Shown one piece after another: positions 25,094-34,173 of a stretch of DNA of 39,048 nucleotides. This DNA comes from an uncultured Flavobacterium sp. Lineage in GTDB: Bacteria > Bacteroidota > Bacteroidia > Flavobacteriales > Flavobacteriaceae. The translations under genes and the position numbers were made by a program. The stretch's first letter is position 1. Each line of letters opens with the position of its first letter. The stretch lies in the NCBI GenBank assembly GCA_947631175.1, contig CANRKI010000011.1:1-39048 (forward strand), given 5' to 3'. Below the pieces are notes generated by a model. It did no database searches, had not been told where the DNA came from, and saw nothing but the letters and a program-made list of their open reading frames with translations.

Positions 25094-27865
25094 ATGAAAA
25101 ACTTCAGAAATTGGGTAAGTTTATGCCTTATGGTATTTACCTCTGTTGCTTTTGCTCAAACAAAAATTACTGGTAAAGTAGTTGACGGTGAGTACTCAGG
25201 TGGACTTCCTGGAGCAAGTATCGCTGTAAAAGGTACTTCAAACGGAGCTACTTCTGACATGGATGGTAGTTTTGAACTAACTACAAATCTTGAATCAGGT
25301 CAAGTGGTAATTTCTTTCATCGGTTACGAAACTAAAACAGTTTCTTTTAAAGCTCAAAACGGTATTGCTAACATTGGTAATGTAACTGTTTCTGCTTCAG
25401 ACAACATGTTAGAAGGAATTGTGATTCAAGGTGTAGCAGACGTTGCTAAAGATCGCAAAACTCCAGTAGCTGTTTCGACTATTAAAGCTGCTGAAATTGT
25501 TGAAAAATTAGGAAACCAAGAATTTCCTGAGATGTTAAACTCTACACCATCGGTTTACGCTACAAAATCTTCTGGTGGTTTTGGTGATTCTAGAATTAAC
25601 ATTCGTGGTTTCGACCAAAAAAACATTGCAGTAATGGTTAACGGTATGCCAGTTAACGACATGGAAAACTCTTCTGTTTATTGGTCTAACTGGGCTGGTT
25701 TATCTGACGTTACTTCTGCAATGCAGGTTCAACGTGGTTTAGGTTCTTCTAAACTTGCTATTTCTTCTGTTGGTGGCACTATCAACATTTTAACAAAATC
25801 ATCAGACATGAAAGCTGGTGGACGTATTTCTGCAGGTCTTGCAAACGATGATTACTTTAAGTCTACTGCTTCTTATAACACAGGTAAATTAGAAAACGGA
25901 TTATCAGCTTCTATCTTATTATCTCACACTATGGGTGATGGTTACGTAGATGGTACTTCTTTTGAAGGATCTAACTACTACGCTGCTGTTGGTTATGAAA
26001 CTAAAAACAAAAAACACGATTTCCAATTAACTTTTACTGGCGCGCCTCAATCTCACAACCAAAGAAATACTTATATTTCTATTGCTGAGGCTCAAGCAGC
26101 TTCTGATAATGGAGATCCAAACATTAAATACAATAAGGATTGGGGTTACTTAAACGGTAAAGAATTTAGCTGGAGACGTAACTATTACCACAAACCAATT
26201 GGTTCTTTCAACTGGAACTATAAAATTAACGAAACTACAAAATTAGCTTCTGTATTCTACGGTTCTTGGGGACGTGGAGGTGGAGGACGTGCTTATGGAC
26301 GTGCTACATATAGAGATGCTAATAACAGAAACGTTACTGTTTATCCTGATGACGCTATCTTTAGAGATGCTAATGGTGTTATGGACTTCAATAAAATTGT
26401 TGCTTGGAACCAAGGTAGTGCTTTTTCTCACAATGGTAACGCACTTACAAACAATACTCCAGGTGTAATGGGATATTCTAATGCAGGTATTGGTACAATT
26501 AACTCTGTTAACTCTCACGACTGGTACGGAGGTATTATCTCTTTAAACAAAAAATTATCTGAGAAATTTACTTTAGATTTTGGTATTGACGCTCGTACAT
26601 ATGTTGGGTACCACTTCGAAAACGTTGCTAATTTCTTAGGAAATAATTCTTACTACGATACTACTCGTCTTGTTGATGGTAGCTCAAGAAATCAATACTT
26701 CTACAATGCATACGGTTCAGACGTATCTTATAATCCTTTTGCTAGCTTAAACGGTAACGATGCGATTAACTATAACAACGATGGTAAAGTAAACTGGTAC
26801 GGTGGTTTTGCTCAGTTAGAATACTCTAACGATAACTTAACTGCTTTCGTACAAGGTGCACTTTCTAACCAAGGTTTCAAACGTATTGACTATATCGTTT
26901 ACGGTCAAGAAATGGAAACTTCTTGGAAAAACATGTTAGGTGGTAACGTTAAAGCTGGTGCTAACTACAACATTGACGAAAATCACAATGTATTCGTAAA
27001 CGGAGGTTGGTATTCTAAACAACCTTTCTTTAATGGTGTTTACTTAAATAACCGTAACGAATTAAACCCGAACTTAAAAAATGAAACTGTTATCGGTTTA
27101 GAAGCTGGATACGGATTCCGTTCAGAAAAATTCAATGCTAACGTTAACGTGTACAGAACTTCTTGGGCTGATAGAGTATTAACAAGATCATCTCAATTCA
27201 CAGTTGGTGGAGAAAACGTTCAAGGTACAGCTAACTTATTTGGTATCGAGCAAATTCACTACGGTGCTGAGGTTGACTTCTTATACCGTCCAACTTCTCG
27301 TTTCGATGTTAAAGGATCTTTCTCTATCGGTGATTACAGATACGGTAAAAACGTTATTGCAACTTACTTAGATCGTGAAACAAACTTACCAATCTTAGAC
27401 GATAACGGTGATATCAAATCAGAAACTTTATACTTAAAAGATGCTAAAGTAGGTGATGCTGCGCAATTAATGGCAAACGTATCTGCTGCATACAAAGTTT
27501 TAGATAGAACTAATCACACAATCAAAGTTGACGCTGGATACCGTTTTGTAGACCAATTATACTCTCAAATCGATGCTTCTAAAATGAATACAGTAGATAA
27601 TAAAGGCGCTTTAGAATTACCATCTTACAACTTATTCGATGCTGGTGCAACGTACACAATGAGAGTTGGTAAAGAAAAAGCAAACTCAGTTAACGTTCGT
27701 TTCAACTTAAACAACGTTTTCAATACAATTTACATTGCTGATGGTATGACTGCTCAACACGTTGACGCTAACACTACATCAACTTGGAAAGGTATTGATA
27801 CTCGTAACAACGTATGGTTTGGTGCAGGTAGAACTTGGAACTTTACATTATCATACAACTTCTAA
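25094..27865 (+). CDS. TonB-dependent receptor with CarboxypepD_reg-like domain
   Basis: A 923-residue outer-membrane transporter. It has a signal peptide (1-22, VAFAQ), a CarboxypepD_reg-like beta-sandwich (about 23-105; KITGKVVDGEYSGGLPGASIAVKGT), a plug (about 115-240; RINIRGFDQKNIAVMVNGMPVNDME and VQRGLGSSKLAISSVGGTINI) and a large barrel ending WNFTLSYNF. It lacks a SusD partner downstream, so it is not a classical Sus pair; the substrate is unknown. Codon choice differs from neighbours (many AAC, TCT, GCT, GGT, CGT), as in highly expressed flavobacterial genes, suggesting an abundant outer-membrane protein. It is followed by a bidirectional terminator. Confidence 0.9.
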   Translation: MKNFRNWVSLCLMVFTSVAFAQTKITGKVVDGEYSGGLPGASIAVKGTSNGATSDMDGSFELTTNLESGQVVISFIGYETKTVSFKAQNGIANIGNVTVSASDNMLEGIVIQGVADVAKDRKTPVAVSTIKAAEIVEKLGNQEFPEMLNSTPSVYATKSSGGFGDSRINIRGFDQKNIAVMVNGMPVNDMENSSVYWSNWAGLSDVTSAMQVQRGLGSSKLAISSVGGTINILTKSSDMKAGGRISAGLANDDYFKSTASYNTGKLENGLSASILLSHTMGDGYVDGTSFEGSNYYAAVGYETKNKKHDFQLTFTGAPQSHNQRNTYISIAEAQAASDNGDPNIKYNKDWGYLNGKEFSWRRNYYHKPIGSFNWNYKINETTKLASVFYGSWGRGGGGRAYGRATYRDANNRNVTVYPDDAIFRDANGVMDFNKIVAWNQGSAFSHNGNALTNNTPGVMGYSNAGIGTINSVNSHDWYGGIISLNKKLSEKFTLDFGIDARTYVGYHFENVANFLGNNSYYDTTRLVDGSSRNQYFYNAYGSDVSYNPFASLNGNDAINYNNDGKVNWYGGFAQLEYSNDNLTAFVQGALSNQGFKRIDYIVYGQEMETSWKNMLGGNVKAGANYNIDENHNVFVNGGWYSKQPFFNGVYLNNRNELNPNLKNETVIGLEAGYGFRSEKFNANVNVYRTSWADRVLTRSSQFTVGGENVQGTANLFGIEQIHYGAEVDFLYRPTSRFDVKGSFSIGDYRYGKNVIATYLDRETNLPILDDNGDIKSETLYLKDAKVGDAAQLMANVSAAYKVLDRTNHTIKVDAGYRFVDQLYSQIDASKMNTVDNKGALELPSYNLFDAGATYTMRVGKEKANSVNVRFNLNNVFNTIYIADGMTAQHVDANTTSTWKGIDTRNNVWFGAGRTWNFTLSYNF

Positions 27866-27887
27866 TCGTTTTTCGATTTAAATATAT

Positions 27888-27917
27888 AAAACCCCTGAAC
27901 AATTTGTTCGGGGGTTT
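27888..27917. terminator. Terminator after the TonB receptor
   Basis: AAACCCCTGAAC pairs with GTTCGGGGGTTT (one wobble) around an AATTT loop, 22 bp after the receptor stop. The trailing T tract is short. Confidence 0.8.
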
Positions 27918-27924
27918 CCCATTT

Positions 27925-28040
27925 TTAGCTTCGCTACAAAATGCGCCGTGCTGTACGCACTCGCTGTTGTTACGCTTCGCTCCACAACGAGCTCAAACAG
28001 TTGCTCCCATCACTAACCCGCTTCGCCAACTACTAAATAA
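27925..28040 (-). repeat. GC-rich intergenic element (possible copy D of the repeat family)
   Basis: This stretch is clearly richer in GC than its surroundings and full of short inverted repeats: TAGC-TTC-GCTA, GTGC-TGTAC-GCAC and TTGT...ACAA. The words GCTTCGCT and GCTTCGCC recur. On the minus strand it contains GCGGGTTAGTGATGGGAGC, which resembles GCGTTAGGGATAGAAGC at the left end of element B. It may be a distant or decayed member of the same family. No ORF in it looks real (the 72-aa track ORF at 27835 is a shadow). Confidence 0.4.
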
Positions 28041-28082
28041 AGCTCTGATTTAGCCTTTTAATGCCATAGAAGTTTAGTAAAT

Positions 28083-28120
28083 AAAAAAAATCCTCGAGCA
28101 AAACGTCGAGGACTTTTTAT
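28083..28120. terminator. Small bidirectional terminator
   Basis: TCCTCGA (28091-28097) pairs with TCGAGGA (28106-28112), with an A run before and ACTTTTTATTT after. It lies about 70 bp beyond the last readable codon of the phytochrome pseudogene (minus) and can serve either strand. Confidence 0.7.
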
Positions 28121-28181
28121 TTATTAAATAATTTATAATCATGTTTTAACCATCAAATTACTAGACTTAAAAATTTATAAT

Positions 28182-29767
28182 CTAACTGATCAATTTTTGG
28201 GTTAAAATTTTATGAACTTCTGAAAACTGTTCTTGATTAACTAAAAGGATAAGTTTTTTAAGCGTTGTACATTATCATGTATACTTTCATTTGTTGTTTT
28301 ATATGATAACACAGTTTTTTATTAGTAAATAGAGTCTATGTAAAAAAAATTTTTCATCTTCTGTCCATTTTTCCGATTCACCTATAATTTGTTTTTTCCA
28401 GGCCTCAAACGAAGCCCTTGGTGAGTATGCGAGCGCATTACATTCGATCGAGAATTCTATGAATTTTTTAGGTTCACCAGCCCATATTTCATCTTTTATA
28501 CTTTGCGGTCTAAAAAAGTAAATACTGTTTAAGCCATACTTGTCAAAATTAATTCGTGCAATTCCAGATATATTTTCTGTGTCAATAAAAAAGTTGTTTT
28601 TAATGTTTGAATATTCGTGTGTAGTAAAAATTGTATTGCTATCATATAGACTATCAATATCTTCTTTTATTTGGTAAAAATCATCATCTTTTGGCGTTTC
28701 ACCAATTCTAATGATATCGGCACCAAATGATATGATTAATCCACTAGCAGATAGTACTTTTAAAAAGTTATTTCCGTATTTACCTAAAGTGTATTGCGTG
28801 CTTTTACTACTTATTATACTCCCTTTTAATTCATTTTCAAAATCTTTTAGCTGTATCTCATTTGTTAATTTTGATATGGCTTTTTTGTTCTCAAAATGTT
28901 TTGATATTGGATCGATAATGTAATTACAAAGTTTACGTTGTTGGATTGTGATATATTTTTTTGCTTGATGCTGACAGCAAACCAATCCCCATAATTTATT
29001 ATCAATAATGATCGAGAAGCTAGCACTAGCTGTTAAGTTAGTATTTTTTAAATATTGTAGGTGATTGGGAGACATCGCTCTTATTTTTGATTTAGACAGA
29101 TTAATTTCAGAGGGTTTTAATCCTATAATCTGAATAGTTTCTTCAAAAATATCAGGAGTTTGTCTATCTAAATTTGTAGTAAATAATTTTCTCGCTTGTT
29201 TAGGAATGTCAAATTCTGGATGCCTATATCCTAATGCCGAGGGTAAATTTCCTTTAATACTTTCCGCAAGAACAATTCCAGTTTCATCTTGTAGGAATTG
29301 GTAAATCATTAGGCGGTCAGAATTTATAATTTGATATATTTTATCGGCTAGTGATTGCCATATGTTTTCAGAATTATCAATTTCGGATTTTATTTCTTCA
29401 AATGTAAATATATCTAAATCAACTTTTTCATTTTCTTCAAATTCTAAGAAAATTTTATCGCTATCTAAGTAAACAGATATCTGTAGTCAATATCGTTAAT
29501 ATTAATATGATAATAATCGATTTTATTATTTAAATGATTTTCCTCTAATGTTAAAATGTTACTATTTATTTTAGTGTCAATTAAATTTTCGGAATATATT
29601 AAATCTTTTTTTAATAAGTTTTTCGATATCTCGTCAAATAATTTACCAGAATTTTCGCTAACAGCAATACACTCTCCTTTGGTATTTAATACTAGTAGGT
29701 AACCAAAAGGTTTAATTTTCCACAAAGATGGATTAATTCATCTTCACAATTAAAAATTTGTATACAT
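28182..29767 (-). pseudogene. Degraded bacteriophytochrome (PAS-GAF-PHY, no kinase)
   Basis: Track ORFs 29465-29725 and 28299-29309 are pieces of one gene. Upstream of the first, another frame reads NCEDELIHLCGK, the biliverdin-Cys motif (C-x-x-E-x-I-H), which joins KIKPFGYLLVLN (PAS) if one A is added to GGAAAATT. A second shift at TACAGATAT links DIDY to QISVYLDSDKIFLEFEE. The next 50 codons are open and run into the GAF domain: PEFDIP, SPNHLQYL, LWGLVCCQHQ. PHY signatures follow: IWAGEP and PRASFEAWK. After KNCVII, two further shifts restore YKTTNESIHDNVQR and LKKLILLVNQEQFSEV, ending at 28182. There is no histidine kinase domain. A T-run shift separates ATG 29767 from the Cys motif. About five lesions in 1.6 kb, while neighbours are intact, point to a true pseudogene. 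Confidence 0.88.
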
Positions 29768-29840
29768 CTATTCCCTTTTTAACATTGTTATTGTTTTTAG
29801 TCCAAATTAAATATAGCGAATTTTTTAAAAATAAATGGTT

Positions 29841-31193
29841 CTAAAATCCTAAAATTAATTTAGCGATAGAAAAATAGATTAATAATCCAAAAATGTCGTT
29901 ACTAGTGGTGATAAACGGACCCGTTGCTATTGCTGGATCTATGTTGTAACGGTGTAGCATTATAGGTACAAATGTACCAACTAAACTGGCTAAAATCATC
30001 ACGCTGATTAATGCTATAACAATGGTGGTCGATACTTCGTACGAGGTACCCATATAAAAATGTGTGCCTAATAAAAGTAAGATTGCTAGTACAGAACTGT
30101 TTAATAAGGCAAGCAGCATCTCTTTACCTAAACGACGCCATAGTGAGCCAGATAGGCTGTTATTTGCTAAACCTTGTACAATAATTGCAGACGATTGTAC
30201 ACCAACGTTTCCAGCCATTGCCGCTACAAGTGGTGTGAAGAAAAATAAGGTTGCGTATTTTTCCATGGCACTGCTAAAGTTTTCGGAAATGTTTACGGCT
30301 ACAAAACTACCACCTAAGGCAAGTAATAACCACGGAAGTCGCGCTTTTGTAAGTTCCCATATACTATCATCAGCCTCAACGTCGTGCGAGATACCAGCTG
30401 CTAATTGGTAGTCACGATCGGCCTCTTCTTTAATTACGTCAACGATATCGTCAATGGTGATGCGACCAACTAATCGACCGGTTTCGTCGATTACAGGAAT
30501 GGCCTCGAGGTCGTATTTTTGCATGATACGTGCGACTTCAACATCCTCGGTATCAACTTTTACAGAGTCCACTTTTGGTATAAAAATGTCTTTAATCTGT
30601 GTGGTTGTGGATGATGTGATAAGGTCTTTTAAGGAAAGTCTTCCTTTTAAACGATCTTCGTCATCGACTACGTAAATAGAATGAACGCGTGAAACGTTTT
30701 CGGCTTGTTTTCTAATTTCTTGAATACAAGTTAATACATTCCAGTTTTCGTTAACTTTAATGTATTCCTTAGCCATTAACCCTCCGGCGGTATCTTCGTC
30801 GTAGCGTAATAACTCAACAATATCTTTTGCGTGTTCAAAATCTTCAAGCTCCGAAATTACCTCGTCTTTAATTTCTTGGGGTAATTCAGCAATGATGTCT
30901 ACCGCGTCATCGGTATCCATTTCGTCTAACTCTTCAGCAATTTCTTTAGCCGAAAGGTTGTTTAAGATTTTTTCTCGAACTTCATCATCAAGTTCTAATA
31001 GAATTTCCGAACTAATACCAGAATCAAGGATTTTAAACAGATAGCCTGCATCTTCTCCTTTTAACTCGTTCATTAATTCGGCAATATCAGCAAAGTGAAT
31101 ATCCTCGAGTTTACGAATAATTTCGGTCTCGTTTTTATTAGCAATTAAGCTTTCAATCTCTTGGATAAATTCGTTACTGATTTTAAATTCCAT
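29841..31193 (-). CDS. mgtE: Magnesium transporter MgtE
   Basis: A 450-residue Mg2+ channel, the same length as the Thermus protein of known structure. It has a cytoplasmic N domain of helical repeats (about 1-130; [20 protein letters not shown]), a CBS pair (about 135-255; [20 protein letters not shown] and [21 protein letters not shown]) that senses Mg2+, and five membrane helices (about 280-450). The pore region [13 protein letters not shown] and the selectivity segment [18 protein letters not shown] with its Asp are intact. The ATG overlaps the rsmA stop by 11 bp, so the two genes are coupled. No Mg2+ riboswitch is seen; the gene is downstream in an operon. Confidence 0.96.
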   Translation of the reverse strand: MEFKISNEFIQEIESLIANKNETEIIRKLEDIHFADIAELMNELKGEDAGYLFKILDSGISSEILLELDDEVREKILNNLSAKEIAEELDEMDTDDAVDIIAELPQEIKDEVISELEDFEHAKDIVELLRYDEDTAGGLMAKEYIKVNENWNVLTCIQEIRKQAENVSRVHSIYVVDDEDRLKGRLSLKDLITSSTTTQIKDIFIPKVDSVKVDTEDVEVARIMQKYDLEAIPVIDETGRLVGRITIDDIVDVIKEEADRDYQLAAGISHDVEADDSIWELTKARLPWLLLALGGSFVAVNISENFSSAMEKYATLFFFTPLVAAMAGNVGVQSSAIIVQGLANNSLSGSLWRRLGKEMLLALLNSSVLAILLLLGTHFYMGTSYEVSTTIVIALISVMILASLVGTFVPIMLHRYNIDPAIATGPFITTSNDIFGLLIYFSIAKLILGF

Positions 31194-31965
31194 TGGCTTG
31201 TATTTTTAAAGTTAAGTCTATAAATTCTTGTACACTAACTTGTTCTGGTCGTAGGTTTAAAAATTCGTCGGCTCTTAATTCGTCGGATAAGTTTAAACCT
31301 TTTAAACTGTTACGTAATGTTTTACGACGTTGGTTGAATGCAGTTTTAACTACATTAAAAAATAATTTTTCGTCGCAAGGTAATTTGTAATTTTCTTTAC
31401 GTTTCATACGCATTACACCTGATTTTACTTTTGGTGGTGGCGTAAAAACGTTTTCGGATACGGTAAATAAATACTCGGTATCGTAAAAAGCTTGAGTAAG
31501 TACGGATAAAATACCGTAGGCTTTACTACCTTTAGGTTCACAAATACGTTCTGCTACTTCTTTTTGAAACATACCTGCAAATTCTGGGATTTGATCGCGC
31601 ATTTCGAGTGTTTTAAACACAATTTGTGATGAAATGTTGTACGGGAAATTTCCGATGATTGCGAAAGGTTCGTTACCAAAATTTTTGGTTAAATCGTATT
31701 TTAAAAAGTCTTCGGATAAAATTTTGTTTGAAAGCTTTAGATAATGATTTTTTAAATATTCAACCGATTCGGTATCAATTTCGATTACCCAAGTTTCAAT
31801 AGGTTTTTCTAACATGTATTTTGTTAAAACACCCATTCCTGGCCCAATTTCAATTACTTTGTTGTACCCTTCTAAAGTTAGGGCGTCGGCAATTTTTCGA
31901 GCTATATTTTCGTCATTTAGAAAGTGTTGTCCTAAATGTTTTTTTGCTTTTACTTTCTCCATCAT
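31183..31965 (-). CDS. rsmA: 16S rRNA (adenine(1518)-N(6)/adenine(1519)-N(6))-dimethyltransferase
   Basis: A 260-residue SAM-dependent enzyme (KsgA) that dimethylates two adjacent adenines near the 3' end of 16S rRNA late in 30S assembly. It shows the N-terminal [13 protein letters not shown], motif [17 protein letters not shown], motif [15 protein letters not shown] (the catalytic NLPY-type box, here NFPY), and the C-terminal [15 protein letters not shown]. Full length. It starts 14 bp after the DUF4286 gene stop and overlaps mgtE by 11 bp. An adjacent second Met (MMEK) makes the exact first residue uncertain. Confidence 0.97.
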   Translation of the reverse strand: MMEKVKAKKHLGQHFLNDENIARKIADALTLEGYNKVIEIGPGMGVLTKYMLEKPIETWVIEIDTESVEYLKNHYLKLSNKILSEDFLKYDLTKNFGNEPFAIIGNFPYNISSQIVFKTLEMRDQIPEFAGMFQKEVAERICEPKGSKAYGILSVLTQAFYDTEYLFTVSENVFTPPPKVKSGVMRMKRKENYKLPCDEKLFFNVVKTAFNQRRKTLRNSLKGLNLSDELRADEFLNLRPEQVSVQEFIDLTLKIQANGI

Positions 31966-31979
31966 TTTTTTGTATGGAA

Positions 31980-32291
31980 TTAATATTCTTCTAAAACTGC
32001 TAATTCTGTTGCAAAAATCAACATTTTATCTGCAAAAAGTTTATATCCTTCGCCTAATAAAATATCGTGTTCGTTTGCATAGAATTTTGCTAACGTATCT
32101 GTACTATCGGTCTCGAATTGGGTTGAGTAGGTAAGTCCGCCCATTTCCTCGTTTACTAAAACTTTTACCATACGCGCCGATTTGAAATATGGCGTTTGCA
32201 TCATTTGTTTAATAAAAGAGTTTTTCATCCAATTCATCCACTGTTCATGCACAGTTTCATCAATATTCATTGTTACGTTATAAATAATCAT
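31980..32291 (-). CDS. DUF4286 family protein
   Basis: A 103-residue cytoplasmic protein with no signal peptide. It matches the DUF4286 pattern: [22 protein letters not shown] at the N-terminus, a central [20 protein letters not shown] and a C-terminal helix. The alternating strand/helix pattern suggests a ferredoxin-like alpha/beta fold similar to dimeric alpha-beta barrel proteins. Function is unknown. It lies 5 bp after the TPR gene and just before rsmA; the same serS-TPR-DUF4286-rsmA order is, as I recall, conserved in flavobacteria, which hints at a housekeeping role. Confidence 0.88.
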   Translation of the reverse strand: MIIYNVTMNIDETVHEQWMNWMKNSFIKQMMQTPYFKSARMVKVLVNEEMGGLTYSTQFETDSTDTLAKFYANEHDILLGEGYKLFADKMLIFATELAVLEEY

Positions 32292-32296
32292 ATATT

Positions 32297-34075
32297 CTAT
32301 ATGTTTTGATCACCGCGTAGTTTTCTGTACTTAGTTTGAGCTTCTAAAAAGTAGATACTATTTTGATGATTTATGATAATATTTTCAAAGTTTTGTTTTG
32401 CCTTTTCTAAGTCAATGTTTTCGCTATACCAATTTCCTAATAAAAAATAAGCATCGTCGCGATACAAACTCTCCGGAAATTTCTGCAAAAGTAACTCTAA
32501 ATTGGCAATAGCCTGTTTAGGTAAAGCTAAATCGTGATTTACTTGCGCAAGTCTATATAAGGTTACATCCTCAATCGCTTCGCCTGCATGCTCCTTTAAA
32601 ATGGCTGTATATGCGGTTTGCGCTTGGGTATTTTGTTTTTTAAATTTTAAAAAATCTGCCTTTGCAAATTTAGTTAAACTTACTTTAACTGTGTCTTGCT
32701 GTGTAACATCATTTATCAATAAAAAATAATCTAACGCATCGTTTGCTATTAAAAGCGAAGTTGATTGCTTTAGTACTTTAAATTGTTTTTGCGCCCAATC
32801 AAAGTCGGTTTTAAAATAACTTGTTAAGGCCATTTTAAATTGTGCTTCGTGTCCAATTTCATGATTTTTTAAGTCGTCCTGAATTTGAGCATAATACACT
32901 ATGGCTTGGTTAAATTTTTCGTTTGAAAGATATAAATCGGCCAATAATCCTTTTACTTCGCCCATTTCAAAGGCTGACAAAGGTAGTTTTAATAATTGAT
33001 CTATTTTAGCCTTTGCATTGTTAAAATTATTGAGTTCAAAACCATCAAAACGTGCGATTTGTATTACTAAGGGAATTGAACTTTTGGTTATACCGTAGTT
33101 TTGTATTTGATTTTCGAAAGTTGTTTTAATATCGTTGTATGCTGATTTTGGGCTGTTTTTTATTGTTATTTTGTTTTTAATCGTTTGAATGACAATTTGT
33201 GTTTGTACATCTATGGTGTTGTTTAAAACAAAGTCGGCCATTTCAGTTGCGACTTCTATTTTATTTTCGGCAACAGCAGCTTGAGTTAGGGATATTAATT
33301 TGTTGATATTGTTTCCTTCGCGTTTAAAAATAGCTCTTTCTTGTACAAAAGCTTTTTCATAATCTTGTTGTTGTACAAAATACCAGCTTAAAAAATGATT
33401 CCAAAAAATATCTTGTTCGTTTTGTACTCTGCTTAAAAGTGATTTACGTAATTGATTAGAAAAGTTTGCCTCGGCATCCTCATTCATATATCTCGCCAGC
33501 ATATTTTGCACGAGTGTTACTGAGTTTTGATTTTTATTTGCGTAATCTAACAACTTTTGTGTCATCTTTTCCAAATCGCCCTTTTGTCCGTATAAAAGAG
33601 AAAGTTGATAATCAAAGTTTAAATGTTCGTTTTCGGCAATTGCTAATTCGTATGCCTGTATGGCATAATCTACTAAAACTTTATTTTCGAATTCGCGGGC
33701 AATGCCATATACATAGTTTTGATTTTCTTTAATTAAAGAAATGGCTTTTTCGTAATTTTTAACTGCTTCTGCGTTGTTTTTTTGTAGTTGGTAATTGTAG
33801 CCTAAATCTACATAGCATTGATATTGGCTGTATTTTTCAATACGTTCTTTAATTAGTTTTTCGGCTTTTTGATAGCTTTTTAACTCTTGATAACAAGTAA
33901 TAAGTCTTGGATAGTTTACTTGTGCAAAAGGTTTTTCTTTATAAAATTCTTCATAAAAAGTGACTGCTTTACTAAATTCTCCTTTTTCAAAATACGAATT
34001 GGCAAGCTCTGATTTTTGAGCTAGTAATTGATTAGTGATAAGGAAGAAAAATAAAATGTGTAAAACCTTTTTCAT
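32297..34075 (-). CDS. Exported tetratricopeptide repeat protein
   Basis: A 592-residue protein with a signal peptide (MKKVLHILFFFLITNQLLAQ) and many TPR-like helical pairs: an N-terminal array (ANSYFEKGEFSKAVTFYEEF, LGYNYQLQKNNAEAVKNYEKAI), a degenerate middle, and a C-terminal array (ADLYLSNEKFNQAIVYYAQI, RLAQVNHDLALPKQAIANLELLLQKFP, LGNWYSENIDLEKAKQNFENII). It probably acts as a periplasmic scaffold. The track start (34105) is a TTG inside the serS terminator hairpin; ATG 34075 gives a proper signal peptide. It heads the TPR-DUF4286-rsmA-mgtE unit, separated from serS by a terminator. Confidence 0.88.
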   Translation of the reverse strand: MKKVLHILFFFLITNQLLAQKSELANSYFEKGEFSKAVTFYEEFYKEKPFAQVNYPRLITCYQELKSYQKAEKLIKERIEKYSQYQCYVDLGYNYQLQKNNAEAVKNYEKAISLIKENQNYVYGIAREFENKVLVDYAIQAYELAIAENEHLNFDYQLSLLYGQKGDLEKMTQKLLDYANKNQNSVTLVQNMLARYMNEDAEANFSNQLRKSLLSRVQNEQDIFWNHFLSWYFVQQQDYEKAFVQERAIFKREGNNINKLISLTQAAVAENKIEVATEMADFVLNNTIDVQTQIVIQTIKNKITIKNSPKSAYNDIKTTFENQIQNYGITKSSIPLVIQIARFDGFELNNFNNAKAKIDQLLKLPLSAFEMGEVKGLLADLYLSNEKFNQAIVYYAQIQDDLKNHEIGHEAQFKMALTSYFKTDFDWAQKQFKVLKQSTSLLIANDALDYFLLINDVTQQDTVKVSLTKFAKADFLKFKKQNTQAQTAYTAILKEHAGEAIEDVTLYRLAQVNHDLALPKQAIANLELLLQKFPESLYRDDAYFLLGNWYSENIDLEKAKQNFENIIINHQNSIYFLEAQTKYRKLRGDQNI

Positions 34076-34092
34076 GATCAAAGAATGTATAA

Positions 34093-34145
34093 AATAAAAA
34101 AACAATGTACTAATGTAGCAAAAAAACTACAGTAGTACATTGTTT
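34093..34145 (-). terminator. Terminator after serS
   Basis: AAACAATGTACTA pairs perfectly with TAGTACATTGTTT, and inside it TGTAG pairs with CTACA around an A7 loop. On the minus strand the stem runs into TTTTTTTATTTT. It is 29 bp past the serS stop and ends 18 bp before the TPR gene ATG. Confidence 0.92.
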
Positions 34146-34173
34146 ATATTAAGGTTTTCAGGTTATTATTGAA

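Noticed and set aside
27835-28053. 72-aa plus ORF over the end of the TonB receptor and the GC-rich element
   Set aside because: It starts inside the receptor in another frame and crosses a strong terminator; there is no protein-like signal.
29465-29725. 86-aa ORF as an independent small PAS protein
   Set aside because: It begins with TTG inside a PAS domain, its missing N-terminal motif lies just upstream in another frame, and its continuation lies downstream in the GAF ORF frame. It is a fragment of the phytochrome pseudogene.
28182-29767. Programmed ribosomal frameshifting to express the phytochrome
   Set aside because: About five shifts in different directions would be required, without slippery sequences plus stimulatory structures at each site. 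Decay is far simpler.
34100-34145. Upstream TTG start of the TPR gene at 34105
   Set aside because: It lies in the serS terminator hairpin and adds a non-signal-like extension; ATG 34075 gives a clean signal peptide.
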